The notes beneath the pieces are model-generated. The model saw only the letters and a list, made by a program, of their open reading frames with translations. It was not told the DNA's origin and did not search any database. 5,067 nucleotides of DNA from an uncultured Oscillospiraceae bacterium (GTDB lineage Bacteria; Bacillota; Clostridia; Oscillospirales; Oscillospiraceae), in the NCBI GenBank assembly GCA_934546725.1, contig CAKTED010000135.1:1-5067 (forward strand), read 5' to 3'. Of the stretch, positions 1-5,067 are shown piece by piece (within the stretch, counting starts at the first letter, position 1; each line of letters begins with the position of its first letter). The position numbers and the translations under genes are program-made.

Positions 1-352
1 CACTGGAGGAACTATGGCCGCCACTCCTGGTGGTATAACCGATGGCGTATGTGGAGAATCTGGTGGCATAAATGGTGATGGAACCATCGTTCACGCGATA
101 AGTACCGTCTGCCGGGGTTTCGTCGGCCGCGTCCAATTTGACGGCATCACCGTTATGCACGCGATAGACAGAGATATCCTTACCATCAGTATCGTAATCG
201 ATAGTGATGGACTGCAAGTACGGATTTGTGTCAGTGATTTTACCTTTCAGGATACCATTGACGAAGTACTCGATATTCATTTCCAGATAAGTCAGTGTTT
301 CGCTACCGGAAATAGCCTTGATTTTATCAGCATCCGACCGAATATCGCTTTC
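1..352 (-). pseudogene. 5'-truncated fragment of a secreted/surface repeat protein (C-terminal side)
   Basis: Read on the minus strand, positions 352 to 1 give an open frame that reads like the C-terminal beta-rich module of large Clostridia surface proteins. It contains a segment ending YLEMNIEYFVNG, then SVYRVHNGD, then DGSITIYA followed by FSTYAIGYT and a Ser/Gly-rich linker (SGGHSSSS) at the window edge. In such proteins, as I recall the family, this module often precedes S-layer homology domains; none is visible here. The frame is open back to a TAA at 407-409, but residues upstream of about 352 do not resemble the module. The only in-frame ATG (278-280) lies inside the domain, and the GTG at 380-382 has no ribosome binding site. 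No signal peptide is seen. I infer a remnant that lost its 5' end, cut again by the window edge. An alternative is a genuine gene with an unusual start. Function is unassigned beyond probable cell-surface location. Confidence 0.5.
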
Positions 353-419
353 GTTCCTGGACGCAATATATTGTATCCGCACAAAAGGGACAAGAGTTGC
401 ACAAATTTAAAGATCAGAT

Positions 420-460
420 AAAAAATACCGCACAAAACAGAGAACCGGCTCTGCATTTTG
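420..460 (-). terminator. Rho-independent terminator candidate of the response regulator gene
   Basis: On the minus strand, a hairpin begins about ten bases after the regulator's stop codon. Positions 456-460 pair with 433-437, and 449-453 pair with 438-442, around a six-base loop (443-448). A two-base bulge lies at 454-455. A run of six T follows at 425-420 after a seven-base gap. The gap and bulge make it an imperfect terminator, but its position is right. It would also insulate the surface-protein fragment from read-through. Confidence 0.5.
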
Positions 461-470
461 CGCGGCATCT

Positions 471-1274
471 TTAATTTGGTCTGTTCCGATCCAGATAGCC
501 GGTGATAAATTCCGCCCACGGATATTGCAGCATGAATTCACCCTGATACCGGTTCACGGCGGTCACATCGCCCTGACAAAAGCGGTAATAATCGCAGTCC
601 AGCAGTTCCGGCACTACTGCATATTCATTGTAGCCCTTGCGCAGAACCCTTTCTGCGCCTGCGGCCTTCAGTGCCTTATGCATGGCAGTGATAATTTTTT
701 GCATATAGTTTGCCTGTTTGCGGTCATATGGCTCATCTTCAAACAGAATACCCGCCAGCTCCCGCACGGTGCAGGCATTGCCGAAGCGGCTGACGAGATA
801 GGCAAAGCATTCCCTCGATTTGGCCCGTTCAAAACGCAGCGACTCGCCATCTGGCAGGAATACATCAAAGTTGCCGAAGCAATTGACCCGCAGCAGCGCA
901 TCCATTTTTGCGGTTTCAACAGGATGTCGGAGGTCATCCAGTTCCTGTCGCACTTTTTCCACTGTCACAGGCTTTTCAATATAGCCGCTGGCATGGAGAT
1001 GCATGGCTTCGCCGGCATGTTCATTATATCCGGTGACAAAGATGATATTGATTTTCGGCTGAAGGTCTTTCAGCTTTCTCGCAAGCTCCAGCCCGGTCAT
1101 ACTGCGCATCCTGATGTCCAGAAAGGCGATCTCGCAAATGTTCTCCTCCGCACAGGCCAACACATCGCCGGGCTTGCTGAACGGAAAAATTTTTGCCTCT
1201 GGCAACACCTTTTGAATTGTACTGGTCAGAAGCTGCAACGCAAGACGTTCATCATCTACCACAAGAATTTTCAT
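471..1274 (-). CDS. Response regulator: receiver domain plus SARP/OmpR-like winged-helix output domain
   Basis: A 267-residue cytoplasmic two-component regulator, expected to be phosphorylated by a sensor kinase and to bind DNA. The receiver domain spans about residues 1-118. It shows the acidic pair D7/D8, the phospho-acceptor D53 (in FLDIRM), the switch T81 (in FVTGYN) and K101 followed by P102 (in IEKP), so all key residues are intact. The output domain, about 128-267, opens with RVNCFGNFDVF and has RFERAKSRECFAYLV and the C-terminal YQGEFMLQYPWAEF. This pattern is shared by response regulators with a SARP-type winged helix and a short BTAD-like tail, common in gut Clostridia. The ATG at 1274 is preceded by GGAG with eight-base spacing, which supports this start. 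No histidine kinase is present in the window, so partner and regulon are unknown. It is divergent from the NSS transporter, which makes that gene a possible but unproven target. Family assignment is firm; the physiological role is not. Confidence 0.88.
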   Translation of the reverse strand: MKILVVDDERLALQLLTSTIQKVLPEAKIFPFSKPGDVLACAEENICEIAFLDIRMRSMTGLELARKLKDLQPKINIIFVTGYNEHAGEAMHLHASGYIEKPVTVEKVRQELDDLRHPVETAKMDALLRVNCFGNFDVFLPDGESLRFERAKSRECFAYLVSRFGNACTVRELAGILFEDEPYDRKQANYMQKIITAMHKALKAAGAERVLRKGYNEYAVVPELLDCDYYRFCQGDVTAVNRYQGEFMLQYPWAEFITGYLDRNRPN

Positions 1275-1323
1275 AATAATATCTCCATCTGCAAAGCCAG
1301 ATTACCATGGTGCTGATTTTTAT

Positions 1324-1352
1324 ATTTTACCAATAGCGCTGAAATATTTCAA
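1324..1352 (-). promoter_or_regulatory. Sigma-A-type promoter of the response regulator gene
   Basis: On the minus strand, a -35 box TTGAAA (1352-1347) and a -10 box TAAAAT (1329-1324) are separated by exactly 17 bases. Each box matches consensus at five of six positions. TG with one intervening base precedes the -10 box, giving an extended -10. Transcription would start near 1317, leaving a short leader before the ATG at 1274. A second candidate further upstream has a perfect TATAAT (1416-1411) and GTGACA (1437-1432), but a short 15-base spacer. Confidence 0.65.
1340..1351. promoter_or_regulatory. Perfect 12-bp palindrome overlapping the regulator's -35 box (operator candidate)
   Basis: TGAAATATTTCA is a perfect inverted repeat lying in the spacer and across the -35 box of the regulator promoter. 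A dimeric protein bound here would compete with RNA polymerase, so it could be an autoregulatory or repressor site. It is AT-rich, so chance occurrence is possible. A weaker inverted repeat, GATGA/TCATC with a five-base centre, lies just upstream at 1360-1374. Confidence 0.4.
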
Positions 1353-1474
1353 CTACCCCGATGATATGCTCATCCCAACAAAAATCAACGATTCAGCCCT
1401 GACACAGGCCATTATATTCTTTTTTCTTATTTGTCACACATCATTGTATCACCTGCAGCCATGGAATTTACACT

Positions 1475-1517
1475 TTGTCCCCGGACTATTGCCTTTTCAT
1501 AATGTTTATGTTACACT
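1475..1517 (+). promoter_or_regulatory. Overlapping promoter candidates for the NSS transporter gene
   Basis: Two sigma-A-type promoters overlap here. The first has TTGTCC (1475-1480), a 17-base spacer and CATAAT (1498-1503), which is one mismatch from the consensus -10. The second has TTGCCT (1489-1494), a 17-base spacer and TACACT (1512-1517), with TG one base before the -10 giving an extended -10. Both lie upstream of the strong ribosome binding site GGGGAGG (1549-1555), which sits seven bases before the ATG. Which one is used cannot be told from sequence. Confidence 0.5.
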
Positions 1518-1562
1518 TACGTGGGCTTAAATTAAACACGTTCACATTGGGGAGGAAAATTA

Positions 1563-2936
1563 ATGCATAAAGACGGACACAAAAGAAGCACATTCTCGGG
1601 AAAGCTCGGGTTCGTGCTTTCAGCCGCCGGAGCTTCGGTCGGTCTCGGAAACATCTGGCGCTTTCCATATTACGCCGCGAAATATGGCGGCGGTATTTTT
1701 CTGCTTGTTTACATCATTCTCGCGCTCACCTTCGGCTACACGATGATAATGGCTGAAACCTCGCTTGGCCGTATGACTGGCAAAAGCCCCGTCGGTGCAT
1801 TTTCCGCCTTCGGCAAAACCCTGCTTCGTTCCTCAGGCGGCTGGATAAACGCCATTATTCCGATACTCATAGTCCCCTATTACTCCGTTATCGGCGGCTG
1901 GGTCATAAAATACCTCGTCGAATATATTATCGGCAATGGCGGCAAGCTTGCTGAGGACGGCTATTTCACGGCCTTCATATCAAACGGACTTTCCGCCGAG
2001 CTCTGTTTTATTATTTTTGCAACGCTCACGCTCCTCGTCATCTTTGCAGGCGTTCGTAACGGTATTGAACGTGTTTCAAAATTCATGATGCCCATACTTG
2101 TTGTACTGTCTGTTATCATAGCCGTATACTCGGTCACTCGCCCCGGTGCGCTTGAGGGCGTCAAATATTTTCTCGTCCCCAATATTGAGCATTTTTCATG
2201 GATGACGGTGGTTGCGGCGATGGGTCAGATGTTCTACTCGCTTTCCATAGCCATGGGCATCCTGATCACCTTCGGCTCCTACATGCAGAAGGACACCTCC
2301 ATTGAGGGCTCCACCCTTCAGGTGGAGATATTCGATACAGCCATAGCCATTATGGCGGGCCTCATGATAATTCCCGCCGTATTCGCCTTCTCCGGCGGCG
2401 ATCCCGAGGCTCTTCAGGCCGGACCATCGCTCATGTTCATCACCATTCCCAAGGTGTTTGACAGCATGGGCCTCGGCACAGCCGTTGGCATACTCTTCTT
2501 TGTCCTTGTCCTCTTCGCCGCGCTCACAAGCTCCATCGCGCTCACGGAGAGCGCCGTTTCCACATTTCAGGACGAGCTTAAATGGGGCCGCAGAAAATCC
2601 ACCGTCATCGTGGGGCTCATAATGCTCGTACTCGGTACTCTCTCCTCTCTCGGTTACGGTCCCCTGGCCGGTATCAAAATAATCGGCATGCAGTTTCTTG
2701 ACTTTTTTGATTTCATCACAAACTCTGTCATGATGCCCATTGCCGCTTTCGCCACCTGCCTGTTTATCACACGCATAGTCGGCATCGGAAAAATCGAAGA
2801 TGAGGTCCTGCTTGATAACGGCAGCTTCCGCAGAAAAAAGGTTTTCAACATAATGATACGTTACCTCTGCCCTGTCTTTGCCGTGATAATTCTCCTCAGC
2901 TCCATAGCAAACGCATTCGGCCTAATAGCACTGTAA
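1563..2936 (+). CDS. Sodium-dependent transporter, neurotransmitter:sodium symporter (NSS/SNF) family
   Basis: A 457-residue inner-membrane symporter of the LeuT fold, expected to import an amino acid or related amine with sodium. TM1 carries the broken-helix motif GASVGLGNIWRFPY (residues 23-36). By motif alignment N30, V26 and R33 match LeuT N27, V23 and R30. E65 in TM2 matches LeuT E62. The Y106-Y107 pair in TM3 places Y107 at the substrate tyrosine. TM6 has FYSLS (224-228), and TM8 has A319 and T322-S323-S324 at the Na2 site. The N-terminal gate motif usually reads RxxW; here it is R8-x-x-F11, a mild departure. Length and hydrophobic segments fit an 11-helix bacterial NSS protein such as Tyt1 or MhsT rather than 12-helix LeuT. 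The start is well supported by GGGGAGG seven bases upstream. It is monocistronic, with a hairpin just after the stop, and divergent from a response regulator. The substrate cannot be assigned from sequence. Confidence 0.93.
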   Translation: MHKDGHKRSTFSGKLGFVLSAAGASVGLGNIWRFPYYAAKYGGGIFLLVYIILALTFGYTMIMAETSLGRMTGKSPVGAFSAFGKTLLRSSGGWINAIIPILIVPYYSVIGGWVIKYLVEYIIGNGGKLAEDGYFTAFISNGLSAELCFIIFATLTLLVIFAGVRNGIERVSKFMMPILVVLSVIIAVYSVTRPGALEGVKYFLVPNIEHFSWMTVVAAMGQMFYSLSIAMGILITFGSYMQKDTSIEGSTLQVEIFDTAIAIMAGLMIIPAVFAFSGGDPEALQAGPSLMFITIPKVFDSMGLGTAVGILFFVLVLFAALTSSIALTESAVSTFQDELKWGRRKSTVIVGLIMLVLGTLSSLGYGPLAGIKIIGMQFLDFFDFITNSVMMPIAAFATCLFITRIVGIGKIEDEVLLDNGSFRRKKVFNIMIRYLCPVFAVIILLSSIANAFGLIAL

Positions 2937-2943
2937 TGGAACA

Positions 2944-2994
2944 TGAAAGCTCCCCGGTCCATCATATGATGAACCGGAGAGCTTTCAACATTTT
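2944..2994 (+). terminator. Long hairpin between convergent genes, probable terminator
   Basis: Positions 2944-2987 form a near-perfect inverted repeat of 22 potential pairs with two mismatches (2953/2978 and 2959/2972). Its centre is the perfect palindrome CATCATATGATG (2960-2971 region), so the real loop would be small. It begins eight bases after the transporter stop codon and is followed by TTTT at 2991-2994. The U tract is short. It lies between converging genes and may stop transcription from both sides, although no T run follows it on the minus strand. Confidence 0.6.
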
Positions 2995-3022
2995 AACGCT
3001 GTTCATTTTTCAGCCGCAGGCA

Positions 3023-3367
3023 TCAGGCATGGAACTCACTGTCGCTGAACACATCGAGCACGGCCTCTGTGGCGCGCTTTTCCGCCTTTTCATAAAGCTC
3101 AAGAAAGCGGCGCCCCTTCTCCGTCAGCACGGAGCCATGCTGTGCGTGGCGCTCGATCAGCTTGAAGCCGAAGTATTCCTCCGTGCCGTTAATGCTCTTC
3201 CAGGCCTTGCTGTAGGCCATATTCATGTCCTTTGCAGCTTTGTTGAGCGAATGGTAATTTTCCACTCCCCGCAGGAGCATAGCGGTACCTCTGCCAAAGG
3301 CGCATTTAGTATCGCCCTCCGGGGCGAAAGCCATAATTCTGACCTTGTAATAAAAATTGTCCGCCAT
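3023..3367 (-). CDS. ModE-like (LysR-type winged-helix) DNA-binding protein, stand-alone
   Basis: A small cytoplasmic protein of 114 residues matching the N-terminal winged helix of ModE, often annotated as LysR-family. An opening strand YYKVRI leads to CAFGRG (22-27). The helix-turn-helix follows at about residues 39-59, with SLNKAAKDMNMAYSKAW. A helix with FGFKLIER comes next, then the wing and LTEKGRRFLELY (81-92). The Gly-rich wing usual in ModE homologues is reduced to HAQHGS. There is no C-terminal molybdate-binding MOP/TOBE domain, and the protein ends about 20 residues after the wing helix. It therefore cannot sense molybdate the way E. coli ModE does, and no molybdate transporter genes are nearby. 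I chose the ATG at 3367; GGGAG lies 13 bases upstream, which is long. A GTG at 3379 would add four residues but sits one base from that GGGAG. The ATG at 3334 has AAGG eight bases upstream but would delete the conserved first strand. The regulatory target is unknown. Confidence 0.8.
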   Translation of the reverse strand: MADNFYYKVRIMAFAPEGDTKCAFGRGTAMLLRGVENYHSLNKAAKDMNMAYSKAWKSINGTEEYFGFKLIERHAQHGSVLTEKGRRFLELYEKAEKRATEAVLDVFSDSEFHA

Positions 3368-3406
3368 TATTATAGTCACACTCCCAAAACTGCAATTTTT
3401 AAATAT

Positions 3407-3432
3407 GGGACTGCCTTACAAAAGGCAGCCCC
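3407..3432 (-). terminator. Hairpin after rny, probable terminator
   Basis: On the minus strand, nine bases after the rny stop codon, positions 3432-3422 pair with 3417-3407. This gives an 11-bp GC-rich stem with one G-U wobble and a four-base loop. The tail (3406 downward) is AU-rich but broken rather than a clean T run. Position and stem strength support termination of rny, and so a separate transcription unit for the downstream ModE-like gene. Confidence 0.6.
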
Positions 3433-3441
3433 AACAGTTTA

Positions 3442-4992
3442 TCATTTTGCATATTCTACCGCTCTGGTCTCGCGCAGAAGATTTACCTTGATCTGACCGG
3501 GATATTCCATCTCCGTCTCGATCTTTTTGGCAATATCTCTTGCCAGCAGGATCATCTGATCCTCGCTGACCTCTTCGGGCTTGACCATTATGCGGATCTC
3601 GCGGCCTGCCTGAATTGCGAAGGAGCTGGCAACGCCGGGGAATGCGTTGGTAAGCTCTTCAAGCTTTTCAAGACGCTTGATGTAATTTTCGATATTCTCG
3701 CGTCTTGCTCCGGGACGCGCGGCCGAAATGGTGTCCGCCGCCTGAACGATACATGCAATTATGGTCTGCGGTTCAACGTCTCCGTGATGCGCGGCAATGG
3801 CGTGAACAACGGCCTCGCTCTCCTTGTAGCGGCGGGCAATATCAACGCCTATGCTGACATGGGAGCCCTCGACCTCGTGGTCTATGGACTTGCCTATGTC
3901 ATGCAGCAGGCCGGCGCGTTTTGCAAGCTGAATGTCCGCTCCAAGCTCCGCGGCGAGAAGTCCCGAAATGTGCGCCACCTCAATCGAATGGTTGAGCACA
4001 TTCTGACCGTAGCTCGTGCGGTACTTCTGACGACCAAGCAGCTTGATTATCTCCGGATGCAGACCGTGGATACCGGTTTCAAACGTTGCGCGCTCACCCT
4101 CAGCCTTGACGGTAGCATCGACCTCACGCTTTGCCTTTTCGACCATTTCCTCAATGCGGGCCGGATGGATTCGACCATCCTGAATGAGCTTTTCAAGAGA
4201 AATTCTTGCGATCTCGCGCCTGTACGGGTCAAAGCTTGAGAGCGTAATGGCCTCGGGCGTATCGTCAATAATGAGATCAACGCCCGTGAGCGTTTCGATG
4301 GCGCGGATATTGCGGCCCTCTCTGCCGATAACGCGGCCCTTCATCTCATCATTGGGAAGCGGAACGACCGAAACGGTGGCTTCTGCAACCTGGTCGGCCG
4401 CGCAGCGCTGAATGGCGAGGGTAATATACTCTCTCGCCTTGCTCTCCGCCTCTTCCTTGGCGCGCGTTTCGATCTCCTTGACCTTCATCGCGGCCTCGTG
4501 AGTTACCTCGGACTCAAGGTTCTTAATAAGGTAATCCTTTGCTTCGTCAATAGTGAAGCCGGATATCTTCTCAAGCATTTCAAGCTGGCTACGCTTGAGA
4601 AGCGTGACCTCTTCCTTAAGGGCGTCAGCCTCGGAAATTTTTCTCGTCAGAGTTTCGTTTCTCTTTTCGAGACTGTCATTCTTCTTGTCGAGAGTTTCTT
4701 CCTTCTGCTGAAGTCTGCGTTCCTGCTTTTGCAGCTCAGAGCGGCGCTCGCGAACCTCTTTTTCGTACTCGGTGCGGTTTTTGTGAATCTCGTCCTTTGC
4801 CTCGAGCAGAGCTTCCTTCTGCTTGCTCTCAGCGGTTTTGATGGCGTCGTTAATGATTCGCTTTGCTTCGTCCTCGGCGCTTGCTATCTCGCGCTCGGAA
4901 ACCTTGCGGCGATATGTGATCCCGGCAAAAAATGCCGCAGTGCCAAGTCCGATAACAATAACGGCGATGATTAAATAATGATACCACATCAT
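3442..4992 (-). CDS. rny: Ribonuclease Y
   Basis: A membrane-anchored endoribonuclease that initiates mRNA decay in many Gram-positive bacteria. With the start at 4992 the protein has 516 residues, against 520 as I recall for Bacillus subtilis. A single N-terminal membrane helix (about 6-26) precedes a long charged coiled coil (about 30-195, rich in Lys/Glu/Arg). The KH domain carries the GXXG loop as GREG (223-226). The HD domain has H335, the H364-D365 pair in LLHDIGK, AHHGD (401-405) and D420 in [13 protein letters not shown], so the metal-binding set is intact. The protein ends [10 protein letters not shown], as in close homologues. The frame stays open upstream with ATG codons at 5058 and 5004. 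The 5004 ATG is one base from GGAGG and so unlikely. The 5058 ATG has no visible ribosome binding site. The 4992 ATG lies 13 bases after GGAGG, and ATG 4989 is directly adjacent. It ends in a hairpin, and the upstream neighbour is outside the window. Confidence 0.96.
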   Translation of the reverse strand: MMWYHYLIIAVIVIGLGTAAFFAGITYRRKVSEREIASAEDEAKRIINDAIKTAESKQKEALLEAKDEIHKNRTEYEKEVRERRSELQKQERRLQQKEETLDKKNDSLEKRNETLTRKISEADALKEEVTLLKRSQLEMLEKISGFTIDEAKDYLIKNLESEVTHEAAMKVKEIETRAKEEAESKAREYITLAIQRCAADQVAEATVSVVPLPNDEMKGRVIGREGRNIRAIETLTGVDLIIDDTPEAITLSSFDPYRREIARISLEKLIQDGRIHPARIEEMVEKAKREVDATVKAEGERATFETGIHGLHPEIIKLLGRQKYRTSYGQNVLNHSIEVAHISGLLAAELGADIQLAKRAGLLHDIGKSIDHEVEGSHVSIGVDIARRYKESEAVVHAIAAHHGDVEPQTIIACIVQAADTISAARPGARRENIENYIKRLEKLEELTNAFPGVASSFAIQAGREIRIMVKPEEVSEDQMILLARDIAKKIETEMEYPGQIKVNLLRETRAVEYAK

Positions 4993-5005
4993 GAACGAAG
5001 GCATA

Positions 5006-5010
5006 CCTCC
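5006..5010 (-). promoter_or_regulatory. Ribosome binding site deciding the rny start
   Basis: GGAGG on the minus strand. It is one base from the ATG at 5004 (too close), 13 bases from the ATG at 4992 and 16 from the ATG at 4989. The 4992 start is preferred because it gives a normal RNase Y length and places the membrane helix at the very N terminus. Confidence 0.55.
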
Positions 5011-5023
5011 AATCTGTATTAGA

Positions 5024-5065
5024 TTTACACAAGTATGAAAACACATAAGTATGTTCATGTGTAAA
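5024..5065. repeat. Nested inverted and direct repeats in the rny leader
   Basis: An eight-base perfect inverted repeat, TTTACACA (5024-5031) with TGTGTAAA (5058-5065), encloses a second one, ACACAT (5041-5046) with ATGTGT (5057-5062). The heptamer AAGTATG is repeated directly at 5031-5037 and 5047-5053. The block lies between the window edge and the rny ribosome binding site. It could be an RNA structure in the 5' leader or a protein-binding site. Stems are short and AT-rich, so stability is modest. Confidence 0.45.
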
Positions 5066-5067
5066 GC

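Noticed and set aside
369..374. TACAAT -10-like box on the minus strand upstream of the surface-protein fragment
   Set aside because: No matching -35 at normal spacing, and no usable start codon downstream until deep inside the module.
14..421. Plus-strand open frame of 135 codons
   Set aside because: Its protein looks like an antisense translation. The minus strand here gives a recognisable surface-protein module.
292..519. Minus-strand 75-codon frame between the regulator and the surface-protein fragment
   Set aside because: It overlaps the regulator's 3' end, the terminator and the surface-protein frame. Its hydrophobic stretch is a product of T-rich DNA.
525..1316. Long plus-strand open frame of 263 codons opposite the response regulator
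   Set aside because: It is antisense to a gene with all receiver-domain motifs, has no ribosome binding site and no recognisable domain.
1461..1502. 13-codon plus-strand leader peptide candidate upstream of the transporter
   Set aside because: It has no ribosome binding site and overlaps the promoter boxes themselves, so it would not be transcribed whole.
3370..3375. Perfect TATAAT on the minus strand just before the ModE-like start
   Set aside because: No acceptable -35 lies 16-18 bases upstream, and a start there would force a shorter protein lacking the conserved first strand. Probably chance in AT-rich DNA.
2936..3496. Plus-strand open frame of 186 codons starting at the transporter stop
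   Set aside because: It crosses two hairpins and lies antisense to the ModE-like gene and the end of rny. No domain is visible.
3784..4974. Plus-strand open frames within rny (3784-4239, 4184-4411, 4498-4974)
   Set aside because: They are antisense shadows of a well-conserved RNase Y coding region.
1..5067. CRISPR array, insertion sequence, tRNA/rRNA, attachment site or riboswitch
   Set aside because: No regularly spaced repeats, transposase motifs, cloverleaf or known riboswitch core were seen on either strand by eye. A covariance-model search would be needed to exclude weak RNA elements.

Overview
The window looks like chromosomal DNA from a Gram-positive anaerobe of the Clostridia, most likely the gut Oscillospiraceae/Ruminococcaceae group. 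This rests on a full-length RNase Y, a type of response regulator common in that group, a bacterial NSS-family transporter, and a surface-protein fragment of a style frequent there. The organism call is inference from protein style; no rRNA or tRNA gene is present.

Layout, left to right. Positions 1-352 (minus) hold the in-frame C-terminal-side part of a secreted or surface repeat protein. It runs off the left edge and has no credible start, so it looks 5'-truncated. A hairpin with a U-rich tail (420-460, minus) closes the next gene, a REC + winged-helix response regulator (471-1274, minus). A 288-bp divergent intergenic region (1275-1562) carries a good sigma-A-type promoter for the regulator, overlapped by a perfect 12-bp palindrome, and two overlapping promoter candidates facing right. 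The rightward gene is a complete sodium-dependent NSS/SNF transporter (1563-2936). A long hairpin (2944-2987) separates it from a convergent small ModE-like DNA-binding protein (3023-3367, minus). A GC-rich hairpin (3407-3432) then divides that gene from rny, the RNase Y endoribonuclease (3442-4992, minus). The rny leader at the right edge contains nested inverted and direct repeats.

The genes do not form one pathway. Each of the four intact genes appears to be its own transcription unit, bounded by hairpins or a divergent promoter region. The only plausible functional link is the divergent pair: the response regulator could control itself and the transporter from the shared intergenic region, but its sensor kinase is not in the window. 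I found no CRISPR array, insertion sequence, attachment site, RNA gene or clearly new system. The points most worth checking are the truncated surface-protein fragment, the operator-like palindrome, and the structured rny leader with its ambiguous start codon.
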